The position numbers and the translations under genes are program-made. The notes beneath the pieces are model-generated. The model worked only from the letters and a program-made list of their open reading frames with translations, was not told the origin of the DNA and made no database searches. From assembly GCA_003024785.1 (NCBI GenBank), contig PUQB01000409.1, positions 62,001-126,000 of the forward strand: DNA of 64,000 nt, given 5' to 3'. The DNA comes from Selaginella tamariscina (Eukaryota > Streptophyta > Lycopodiopsida > Selaginellales > Selaginellaceae). Positions within the stretch are counted from its first letter, which is position 1. Every line of letters begins with the position of its first letter. Shown in pieces: positions 35,162-44,896 of the stretch.

Positions 35162-36963
35162 ATGGAGCGGATTACATTATCTCTTGCCATACTCTTCCTT
35201 TGTATAAACCAGATACATTCCCAGTCCTGTCCTCTGACACAGCGAGTCGGTAAGGTCCAGAAATCATTCAAGTCTTGTAAGAATCTGGTGGAGCAAGGCG
35301 CGACTCTGGCATGGACTCACACAATGCCAAGCAACACTTTGGAAGTGGTCTTTACCGGTACAGCTCCTTCCCCATCTGGATGGGTGGGCTGGGGGATAAA
35401 CCCCGGATCGAGCCCCCAAATGTTCGGCTCGGAAGCATTCGTAGCCTTCAAGTCGAGCAATGGATCAAGCATGCTGGAGACATACAAGCTCGAACCCAGC
35501 AATATTGGCAGCCTCACTCCCACTGCAATCTCACTCAATGTCCTCAACAAGTCTGTGGAGATTTCCGGCTCCAATATGAAGATGTATATCATGATTCAGC
35601 TGCAGAATAACAAGACCACGCTGAATCATATCTGGAACAAAGGATCTGGAATGAAGGATTTAACCCCTCTTCCGCACGCTCAGAGCGATGTCCGGAGCAA
35701 CGGAAGGTTTGATATTGCGAGTGGCACTTCTTCCGCGACTGTTGTTCCTCACCAGAAGCTCAAGAATGTAAGTGGGTCGTCTTGTTTTGTCGCAATTTTA
35801 CATGGGTCCTTGTAGATCTGTATAAGGGTCTAAGGTAGTGGGGGCCATTTTCATGCACAGTATGAAGAATTAGTGCTCGTGAGTATCATGAAAGAAGAAA
35901 AAGAGCCTGTCAATCCTTCACATGCAAGCATAGTACTAAGTACTACTACTAAAGCCTGTCAACAGCATTTCACCTTTCTTTTCCTCTCCTCTCCATGAGC
36001 ATTGTTTGTTGTAGGTAGCTTAGGCATATTCTTCATTCTCTTTATGCATACTTTTTACTATACGTGTATGTACATACGGCCCATTAAACATGTGTTGTTC
36101 AGAGGCATGGAATAATAAACGCGGTGGGATGGGGTTTGCTATTGCCGCTGGGTGTTATGTCAGCCAGGTACCTGAGATCGTTTGAGTCTGCAGATCCGGC
36201 ATGGTTTTACATACATGCATTTTGCCAAAGCTCTGGGTACATTCTTGGCGTTGTTGGCTGGGCTACTGGACTTAAACTTGGGACTTACTCGTCTGTAGCT
36301 CTTGACAAGCACAGAAACCTTGGAATTTCCATTTTTGTCTTTGCAACTTTACAAGTAAGTTTCCAACTTACTTCAGTTTGCCACGCTATGCAGTGTGTGA
36401 GTGGTCCTGATATGACTATGATGTATACGTGTTTGCTCCTTGGTGTATATTTGGGAGCATCTACGTGTCTGTCTGTCCTGTGGTGTATGTGTGTTAAGCG
36501 TTAATCCAGTCCGTGTTGTCATGATGTAGTTATGTGGTCCTAGTTTGTTGACGATTACTTGCGTGGAAAATACGTTGTATAGTTTATGAATACTTTTTAT
36601 ATATAAAGTTTAGTTTTGATATGTTTTGCATGGACAGGTCTTGTCTTTGCTTTTGAGGCCGAAGAAGGACCACAAGGTAAGGAGGTATTGGAACGTGTAC
36701 CACACACGATAGGATATGCAACCATTGCAATGATAATTGTTAACATATTCGAGGGGTTCGACATATTACAACCGGATAAGAAATGGAAACATGCGTACAT
36801 TGGTGTTATCGCTGCACTTGGTGGGATAAGCTTGATTATGGAGGTTATTACTTGGATAATCTACTTCCATAAGAAGTCGAGATCCTCACCGGAAATGATT
36901 AAAGGTGGTGGTAATGGTATTAATCATAATGGTTTGTATAATGGCACTCGTAATAGTGCGTAA
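35162..36963 (+). CDS. DOMON domain - cytochrome b561 membrane protein (3 exons)
   Basis: The start is MERITLSLAI, with a signal peptide cut near HSQS (MLSM nine bases earlier is an alternative). Exon 1 (35162-35767) is the DOMON domain (TLAWTHTMPSNTLEVVFTG, GWVGWGINP, MFGSEAFVAF), which binds heme outside the cell. Exons 2 (36103-36354) and 3 (36638-36963) hold the b561 core: WGLLLPLGVMSARY, FYIHAFCQSSGYILG, DKHRNLGI, VLSLLLRPKKDHK, RYWNVYH and GYATIAM, with histidines for the two membrane hemes. Such proteins pass electrons across the plasma membrane, probably from ascorbate. Introns are GTAAG...CAG. A one-base loss at about 36700-36708, within the YHHT heme-ligand motif, breaks the frame, though the next frame continues to 36963. 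Confidence 0.85.
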
Positions 36964-37083
36964 ACTTGTAGTTAAAACTTGTTAACTTACTTGAGAGCAG
37001 GGGTTTTATAAGAGTTGTACTACTGATGCCTTGATATAATGAGTCATGCTGCTGTATATTGTATACATGGTGTGTGTGTGTGT

Positions 37084-37121
<38 letters not shown>

Positions 37122-38470
37122 GAACAGATCTAATCATATTATAAAGTGTCAAATCATACTAGTATAAAAACCAAACAACAAAAGTTTTTTAATTATATCA
37201 AAACATCGGAAATATATAAATAAGTTAAATTAATGGAAATGCTAAGGATTGTCTTTTGTATTTGTTTGATATTGACTTTTATTAAATTATAGATATATTA
37301 AAATTTTAAAGCCTTTACACGTGGTTTGTACTATTCTACTAGTTGAGCATGTGAATGGGCTTTGTTTCTGTTTGTTTTTGTCAAAGATGCTATCTTTTAA
37401 CATCTAACTTCTGTTAAATACAGTCTGCATATTTATACAGATGTTGTGCATCGCATAATGTAAACCATATATATTATGCATTTATATAATGTTTATTTAA
37501 AAGCTGAGATATACTAGCGATTGTATATGATTTTTTTTTTTTAAATGTTGTTTTGTGGTCAGAATAACACAATTTGGTGGGGCGCATAACTTTCGGCTGG
37601 TGATAGGATGCTTTCTTTGGGATCATTGAAATAGGGCATGTGGAGATATTCAGTAAGTATGTTTTCTCATGTCATTATCTTATGTATCACTGTCACTTAA
37701 TTAGTTGATTAATTAAAGTTAATTGGTCCTTTAGATATTAAATCAATAAACTAGCAGTTTTTATTGTAAAGTGGATCTCTCAAGTACAAGGTACACAGAT
37801 GGTATGCACATGCTTGTTGGGTTGACGTTTGGTTTCTTTTGTTTGTTTGTGATGACTCGATAGTTTTCTTGAGCAGAACTTATGCCCATGTCATAACTGC
37901 CGTAATTAATATATATAATGTTTTAATGTTTAATTAAATGATTAAGTAATTATATAATCAACTTTTAAGTGTCTCACAAAACAGTGGATCTTACGACAAG
38001 GAGATCACGACAGTTTTGAAGGCATGTGTAGAATCCAGCATTCCCGTGTGTGAAATTGATTATGTGCAAAGGGTGCAAGCTTTGCCTCTACTCTAAGTGT
38101 AGTGGACAAAAAATATAATATATATGTTTAAAATATTTAGATGTTTCCATGAACAATCTATGTGAAACTTACTAAATTATACATAATTATTTTAGATTAT
38201 TGATAAACAATGGATTATAATATTATTATTAACAGCGTTCTAAAACATAAATTATGTTCAGTTGTTTGTTAAACTTGCATGCAATAACTTACTAGATACT
38301 AAATGAGTTTAAATTAAATGTATTAAGCATACATTAACCGTACTATTAAAGTAGCTAATATGGTTTTATAGACGTAGAAGAACATTTATCAACATTTCAT
38401 TTATCAAAATTTAAACTAAAAAAAAAAGGATTATATATATGGAAAATGAATTTAATACAATACGAGTTTA
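36964..38470. other. Intergenic region
   Basis: AT-rich spacer with (GT)n then (GA)n at about 37068-37121. No conserved coding sequence recognised. Confidence 0.55.
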
Positions 38471-38701
38471 TCAATTATGATGCTGATCTTGAGCAGAATT
38501 ACCCAGAGGATTAGGCCCTGCAGGTGGGAAAACAAAGCCACGAGGAAGCATAGCTGAGAATGATAATGGCAGGTGTTCAATCCTTGTAGTGTTCCTTGGA
38601 ATCTGTTCCACGTCTTGAAGCAACTTCCTGTTTGTAAGTCTCCAACTGCAGCAGGGAACAACTAACAGTACTAGAATCAAAATGGAAGTTATGGATTGCA
38701 T
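38471..38701 (-). CDS. IDA/CLE-like secreted peptide precursor 1
   Basis: A single-exon 76-residue frame. Residues 1-20 (MQSITSILILVLLVVPCCSW) form a signal peptide, followed by a variable basic spacer (RLTNRKLLQDVEQIP) and a C-terminal block MLPRGFVFPPAGPNPLGN then SAQDQHHN. The block matches the IDA-type EPIP layout (LPxGxxxPPxxP....N), while GPNPLGN also resembles CLE ends. Precursors of this kind are cut to short peptides sensed by leucine-rich-repeat receptor kinases. It is the first of three such genes within 2 kb. The family call rests on my reading of the motif. Confidence 0.6.
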   Translation of the reverse strand: MQSITSILILVLLVVPCCSWRLTNRKLLQDVEQIPRNTTRIEHLPLSFSAMLPRGFVFPPAGPNPLGNSAQDQHHN

Positions 38702-39073
38702 AACTATATCACTGAATTATTAAATAATATATAGAATACAGTAAACTAAATAAAAACAATAAGAGCAACTTATAAGGAATATCATCTAATGTAGTTGGTT
38801 TACGAAAAGGGGAAAGGGGAATATTATGAGTTCTCTATACATACTTTGGTGGAGGAAGGTGAGGGGTTTGCTACCTCTCCTAATCACAACCGACCTTTAT
38901 AACTTTTTAAAACTAATCTTCTGGTTAAAACCTTTGCTTAAACCAAGAGCTTAGATATGGTTATATGTATGTCTTTGACTTATGATTTAAAGTTGACCAT
39001 ATTTACGTATGCATGCATATGTGTCTGTGTTCTCCTATATTTCTCAAGTACAGTGTGTTTTATTAAAATGTCT

Positions 39074-39078
<5 letters not shown>

Positions 39079-39119
<41 letters not shown>

Positions 39120-39142
39120 ATATTATATATATATATATATTA
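39079..39142. repeat. (TA)n microsatellite
   Basis: About 60 bp of alternating TA with two interruptions, between peptide genes 1 and 2. Confidence 0.85.
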
Positions 39143-39446
39143 CATAATTCAACTGCATAGAAAACTGTTGTTTAATTATTAAATCTTTTTAATACAGAGT
39201 TGACTTGTAGTATACTGTTTTCTCATTATAATATTGACGACTTTTAAACACGTTGTGGAAGAGTACACACGGGGATGAAGACCACTAGGTGATTGACTAA
39301 AAGGGAGGCCATCTCTATATTCAAACTTTGCAAGATTCACGTAGTCCCCACTTCTAAACTTTGGAAATATATGTATGTATCTATATACAAAGAACGAAAC
39401 CTCAGAGATTACTTACTGATAATGCATTACTTTGTAAGCAAAACTG

Positions 39447-39656
39447 TCAAGGAAAGCCCATTTGCTTTCTGGATTGAGCAGCGTGGCTGTTGTGTCGAGG
39501 CGATGGACCTGCAGGTGCCACTGTAAAAGACTTGGGGAGCATGGTAACCAGTAGTGTCTGTGTATCGTTCTCATAACTCCTTGAAAGAAACAGAAACAAG
39601 AAAACTACCAAACAGAGTGCTGTGAGCAGCAGAAACCTGTAATCTTTCACATCCAT
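39447..39656 (-). CDS. IDA-like secreted peptide precursor 2
   Basis: The start MDVKDYRFLL at 39656 is preferred over 39734, because it places a hydrophobic signal segment (LLLTALCLVVFLFLFLS) at the N-terminus, giving 69 residues. The C-terminal block is TMLPKSFTVAPAGPSPRHNS. It aligns with IDA (LPKGVPIPPS.PSKRHNS) at LPK, P, PS, RHNS, making this the clearest IDA-like member of the three. A hydroxyproline-type PAGP core is present. It is on the same strand as peptide gene 1 and divergent from gene 3. Confidence 0.65.
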   Translation of the reverse strand: MDVKDYRFLLLTALCLVVFLFLFLSRSYENDTQTLLVTMLPKSFTVAPAGPSPRHNSHAAQSRKQMGFP

Positions 39657-40216
39657 GACACGATCTGCTTGCAAACACTTATCCACTCTAATGCTAGGCA
39701 GCTTTTCCTCCTGGCACTGGAGAATATAACACACTCGATTGCTATGTTTTTATGTACGAAAATATCGAATATATACAACACAACTACTTTTCCAGGGTCA
39801 ATTTTAAGAAGCATTCCTGTACACAAGCCTGAATATAAGTCAGCCAACATATACATACTGGAAGACTTTGGAGACCCAGCTGTTGGATGTACAGGAAACA
39901 GGGGGAACAGCAAGCATGTCTGTTGGGTGCTGGGTTTAAGCAAAACACGTAGTTAATGGCAGTACTTAAGCGTCATGCTATGTTCCATATTTTTTTATAT
40001 TTGTATATTGTTTGTTCATGCGATGTGTTTTTAATGCAATTTTCTGTCATTCATACACACCCACGTTTGTTTCTGGATAACTGCCAAATTCAGTAAGCGT
40101 TTAGTCAACACCAATTCTCTCACTGTATTCCACACACTTCCTTTAAAGCTGCTTCATTAGTGACTCTAATACATAAATACATATATTTAATGGCTAATCA
40201 GGAGTTCATAGTTAGA

Positions 40217-40435
40217 ATGGCTAGTTTCTGCAGGGTGTTCATCCTCATTTTGATAAGCAGCTCAATGTTATCTGAATGCAGGCTAATGTCTAATAAAACC
40301 ATGAACAACTATACATCAACTCTCACTCCAGCTACTAAGTTTCGTCACGGTGTACCGAGGGTTGTTAGCACGCCTCCCTCTGGGCCTTGCCCAATGGGAA
40401 ACAGTGTTAAACCAATGGGAAACACGGGAGATTAA
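40217..40435 (+). CDS. IDA/CLE-like secreted peptide precursor 3
   Basis: The start MASFCRVFILILI at 40217 gives a clean signal peptide (to about SECRL) and 72 residues. An in-frame ATG at 40190 would add nine residues. The C-terminal block FRHGVPRVVSTPPSGPCPM is followed by GNSVKPMGNTGD. The PPSGPxPxGNS core matches gene 1 (PPAGPNPLGNS) best, and HGVP recalls the KGVP of IDA. A cysteine sits inside the presumed mature peptide, which is unusual. It is divergent from gene 2, with about 560 bp between. Confidence 0.6.
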   Translation: MASFCRVFILILISSSMLSECRLMSNKTMNNYTSTLTPATKFRHGVPRVVSTPPSGPCPMGNSVKPMGNTGD

Positions 40436-41150
40436 AGGAAACATTCTTCTGCTTGTCAAGTTCCATGCTTAAGCTCTGTACAGGTGATTATTAACTTTAC
40501 ATAAAAAACAATTCAAGAAAATGTGTTTAAGTGATTGATATTCTACCTATCTCCCTCTGCAAGAATGAATCTCTCTCTTCTCTCTCTCACACACACACAC
40601 ACACAAATGAAAACAGATCAGTTTCTATAATAGAGCTCTCATTTTGAATCATGTATATATTATACAAGCAGAAGACTCAGATGGTAATGGTCATTGGTAC
40701 TATATATATATATATATAAGAAGAGAGAGAGAGAGAGAGAGCTTTAGCTTACATACAGCAAGGATTTAGATGTTTTAGGTGATGTATGGATATGTTCATG
40801 TACATTGTATAGATAATAAGAGACTCATGCAAGAGAGCCGAATATTTTCAAAGAAAGTCGTTAATTAGCATATAGCAATGGCATCAATCTTACTTAGTTA
40901 TTGTTTATTCTATACAACCTTGATCCGAATAACTAGTAGCTTGAAAGACACTTCTTATATGCATCAGACGAACTAGTGCATAAAAACTGAAAGTATATTA
41001 ATATAATTGACACACACACCTTTGCCTCATATTTCCAAATCTTCCTGATGTGTGCTTTTGTTCCTAGTTTCGTATCTGGAAGAACATTGTGCGAATAAGT
41101 ACATGAGAACGAAATAGGCACGTTTAAATATGAACTATATTTCGCATGGT
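40436..41150. other. Intergenic and possible 3' exon region
   Basis: Contains (CA)n at about 40588-40606, (TA)n and (GA)n at 40702-40741. A possible last exon of the minus-strand gene at 41150-41997 lies near 41030-41085. The rest holds nothing I can name. Confidence 0.45.
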
Positions 41151-41997
41151 ACCTGGAAGGACCCCACTGCATCATCCTCTCGTCGAGGTCTCTGAAAGAA
41201 CGAACAGTTACCACGTGTATACATACATACATGTAAGGATAATACCTGGAAGGACGCCATTGCAGAGATCTTCCATCCCGATCTTTTCTATCTATCCGTC
41301 TCAGTTGGCGGCTAGGCTTCTGTTCTCTTTCTACAATGTGTATTTTTTGCTTAAGTTCATATACGTGTGCATTTGTTTTATTTGTGTGTGTCTGTGCGTG
41401 TGTTCTTTTCATCCTCATCCAACACTAAGACATAAGACACCATATACACGCACACGCACCTCGAAATCTATGAGCAGATACGTAAGAATCATTAGTCTCC
41501 TCTGGAAAAAGATCATAGTTGAGTTCATCTTCACTAGGATCTCTGCTGGGACCGTCTCTGAAGTTCCACAGATCCAGAGCTCCACGCTTTCGAAACCTGT
41601 AATATACTTCATGTAAACATGCATATGTATAAACTCACGTATTATCATATAAAAGATATCTCCAATGTCTGGACTAAGTGTATATTTCCCAGTGTGTGTG
41701 TGTGTGCGTGTAAAATAAGAACGGTCAGCAAGGGCCGAGAGCTGTGCATCTGCTGTGGGAGTGCGAGCGGGAACGGAAGCTGCTCCCAGGGCTTTTCCAG
41801 CTGCGGCATTGAAGCAAGCATCTCCTGGCGCCTTCTCTTGTCATACAATCTCCTCTCACGGAGCAGCCATGCTTTCTCACGCATCCTCTGCTTGTGCTCC
41901 TGTAGCCTCTTCCACTGCATTTCGTCACGCCTCCTGGATATGTACGCGTACCTCCTCCCATTCTAATCACCAATACCTCCCCTCTCCGCCATAGCTG
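41150..41997 (-). CDS. Unidentified multi-exon gene, basic/coiled N-terminus
   Basis: A possible start MAERGGIGD at 41992 is followed by an in-frame TAG, then NGRRYAYISRRRDE and the strongly basic helical MQWKRLQEHKQRMREKAW to RRRQEMLASMP in the same frame. The next exon (about 41600-41463) has FRKRGALDLWNFRDGPSRD and ends before GTGCGTG. Smaller exons follow with DGRSLQWRPSR (about 41245) and DERMMQWGPSR (about 41155), each ending at a GTA donor. The recurring WNFRDGPSR/QWxPSR ends suggest repeated exons. I do not recognise the family. The TAG (perhaps TGG read wrongly) and exon limits are uncertain. Confidence 0.4.
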
Positions 41998-41999
41998 CC

Positions 42000-42723
42000 C
42001 AACCTAAATGCCATTCTGCCCTCGATAAACCTAATCTCTCTGTGTGTATACATATTTTATACAGTGAATAATGAAACAAGTATAATAAAACATATATATT
42101 TATTCATTAAACAAAATTTTATTTTTAAAAAACCCAAGCTCTTTTTACACCCAATAATATTCAAATAATTAACATTTTTTAGCATAAGCTTTCGCATACA
42201 TGAGTAGGCGACCTGTGTGTATGCGTGTGTTGCATGTATTGTGTATATTATACACATACATCATGCAGCTATTCCAGTAGAGAAAGCTTATAACATCGTA
42301 AATTACCAGAAATAGCAGTGTAGACATACACAAACACAAAACACCACACACGATGCCAATTAAACACATATATACTCAGGTATTGTACACACACATATAC
42401 AATTGAAATATACAATTTAACTATATCTAATGTATGTTCACACACACACACACACATGTATATATTTAAGTGTTCCAACCAAAATAGAAGATAAACAGAA
42501 ATACGTATACGTCACACACGTTTATGTGTCTAAGTGAAAATATACCAGATATGTATGGTCTTTTCCACACACTATATACTTACAGCATTTGGCATCGCTA
42601 GAACCATAAGATGATACATACATACATATATATATAAGTCATACACATATTTGCATGTGTATATGTATGTAAATATTGTATAGATATGTGTAAGTTTTCT
42701 ACACACACATAAGTATGTATTTC

Positions 42724-42761
<38 letters not shown>

Positions 42762-43311
42762 GAAGTACATACTTATCAGCAGAACCATGAGATCATAATT
42801 ACACAGATACATCTAACATATACATAGAAGTACGTGTACACACACATATATATCTGTGTATGTGCCTTCTACACACACATACTTAGTGTATTGTTTCCAT
42901 ACTTTGGACTTGGTATCATATGGGCTTACATGTGAATATATAACCAGTGCCATGACCTAAATTGGACTTCTAACGTAGTTTTTATCCTTAGGCTAGGTTT
43001 AATTATTTAATAATCTTTAATTTAATGGTTTATTTTTAACTTTTTATGTATGGGCTTAATTATATAACTACCCTTAATTTAATTGTTATCTTTAACGTAA
43101 TAAATTTCTTTATGAAATTAACCTTAACTTCCCAAGGTTATTTATAATTATTTAATAATTTTTTAACTTAATGAGTTTATCCTTAAGTTATTTAATTTTA
43201 ATCTTTAACTCAATTATTAGAACTTAAATATACAAATTATTGGGATTGCTGTTATGTTTAAAAAAAAATATTGCAAGAACATATACGCATATTTCAAATA
43301 ATTTTGTAAAT
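42000..43311. other. AT-rich region with repeats
   Basis: Contains (CA)n at about 42439-42455, an imperfect tandem repeat of about 190 bp (42540-42900, sharing AGAACCATRAGAT and CTACACACACATA) with a palindrome between the units, and AT-rich TTATTTAATAATT text from 42980. No protein-coding signal. Confidence 0.5.
42709..42776. repeat. 68-bp palindrome with (TA)n core
   Basis: Arms ATAAGTATGTATTTCCTG and CAGGAAGTACATACTTAT are complementary except for one position. They are joined by about 32 bp of alternating TA, so the whole can form one long hairpin or cruciform. Confidence 0.85.
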
Positions 43312-43398
43312 CCGACCTTAGCTCAGTTGGTAGAGCGGAGGACTGTAGTGGACTTCACTGGTATCCTTAGGTCGTTGGTTCGATTCCGACAGGTCGGA
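43312..43398 (+). tRNA. tRNA-Tyr (GTA), intron-containing
   Basis: The acceptor CCGACCT pairs with AGGTCGG, followed by discriminator A. The D arm is AGCTCAGTTGGTAGAGC. Anticodon GTA is at 43345-43347, with an intron of about 12-14 bases starting one base later, as is universal for plant tRNA-Tyr. The T arm GTTGGTTCGATTCCGAC has one G-T pair. A T-run, the RNA polymerase III stop, follows at 43404-43409. Confidence 0.92.
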
Positions 43399-43416
43399 AA
43401 TTATTTTTTACTTCCC

Positions 43417-43843
43417 TTCTTCGTTATAAAATGTAAAAAAGTAATAAAATAACACTATTATTGTACATATTCTTCTGTATACAACATAATAATCTATTAT
43501 AATATTAATCAATATAGACGCTATGAAATGTAAAACATATAATAAAATACATTATAATTGTACATATTCTTTTAACAATATATGTACATAAGTATGTGTG
43601 TGATAAATTTATCTTAAATATTAATTATACTTCTTCGTTATAAAATGTAAAAAAGTAATAAAATACACTATTATTGTACATATTCTTCTGTATACAACAT
43701 AATAATCTATTATAATATTAATCAATATAGACGCTATGAAATGTAAAAACATATAATAAAATACATTATAATTGTACATATTCTTTTAACAATATATGTA
43801 CATAAGTATGTGTGTGATAAATTTATCTTAAATATTAATTATA
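43417..43843. repeat. 214-bp tandem duplication just downstream of tRNA-Tyr
   Basis: The segment starting TTCTTCGTTATAAAATGTAA occurs at 43417 and again at 43631, almost identical (one A insertion or deletion in AAATAACAC/AAATACAC and in the AAAACATATAAT stretch). It is recent and contains no gene. Confidence 0.9.
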
Positions 43844-44896
43844 TCCATGTACTCTTGTACGATCCAATAACTTCCGTAATGCCATGTGGTGGTGGACTTA
43901 AATTATTATGAATATTTAGTAATAATTTATTATTTACTTAGTTATTATTTTGAATGCAATTGACATATGAATTTATCTTTAAAGTTTCTAAGTTTACCAT
44001 AACGAAACATAATTGTTATTCTTAACATAATTATTGTGATGGGCTTAATTATTTAATAATTCTTCTAATTAATATGTTTAATTTAATAAATTTATTCTTA
44101 CACATGGTTAAGCTTAAGTATTTAATGATTTTTAATCTAATTATTATCCTTAAAAATGATGATTTATTTCTAAATTAAACCTTAATTAAATTATTATTCC
44201 TAAATTAGATTATTAACTCAATTTACTAATAATTGTCAAATAAAATTTAATATAACCATGCACACCCACGCACACAACAAACTCAAACTTATTATATAAG
44301 ATGTGTTTAGGATATTCTTAAAATTAAAATTTGGTTATCTAGAGGAAATTCTAAGAATCATCAACCATTAAACACGTAATTTACAATCTATATGACTAGA
44401 TATCAATTAGAATATATTCTTAAATAAATCATATTCATTAGTGCATCGATATTATTAATATACACTTTTAATCGTAAATGAAACAATAATATATCTTATG
44501 GATAGTTTTTAATTTCAACATTGGATTTTGTCTAGAATTTAAATACAAATATATTTAATTAAGAATTTTGATGATATTCAGCCTCAGATAACTTTAAAAC
44601 ACACCGTCTAAGAACTTACATATGAATAAAAATATTCTAAGGAATATTCGTTTTTTTATCCGTGTTTATTTGTCTTCGTTTCGGTCGTGTCCGAAAAATA
44701 AATGCCACGTTCGTGTTAGTATGTGTAATAATAATAATTCAGGTATCATTAATTTCTAAACCCTCTCCCAACTAACAAATTAAATTATGCTGGTATTTTT
44801 ATACGAATTTAAATACAATGAATATGAATGTAGTATATTAATATTTATATATTGATATAGAAATAATAGGAAAAGGGTTTTGAATTGCTTAGGGCA
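43844..44896. other. AT-rich intergenic region
   Basis: Degenerate AT-rich text resembling 26820-27090 and 42980-43250 (GGGCTTAATTATTTAATAATT, TTTATTCTTA). No gene is seen. The last 150 bp precede CDC73. Confidence 0.5.

Noticed and set aside
39647-39943. Minus-strand frame with FPVHPTAGSPKSS, resembling a fourth IDA-like peptide
   Set aside because: The motif is not C-terminal, there is no signal peptide ahead of it, and the frame overlaps the upstream region of peptide gene 2.
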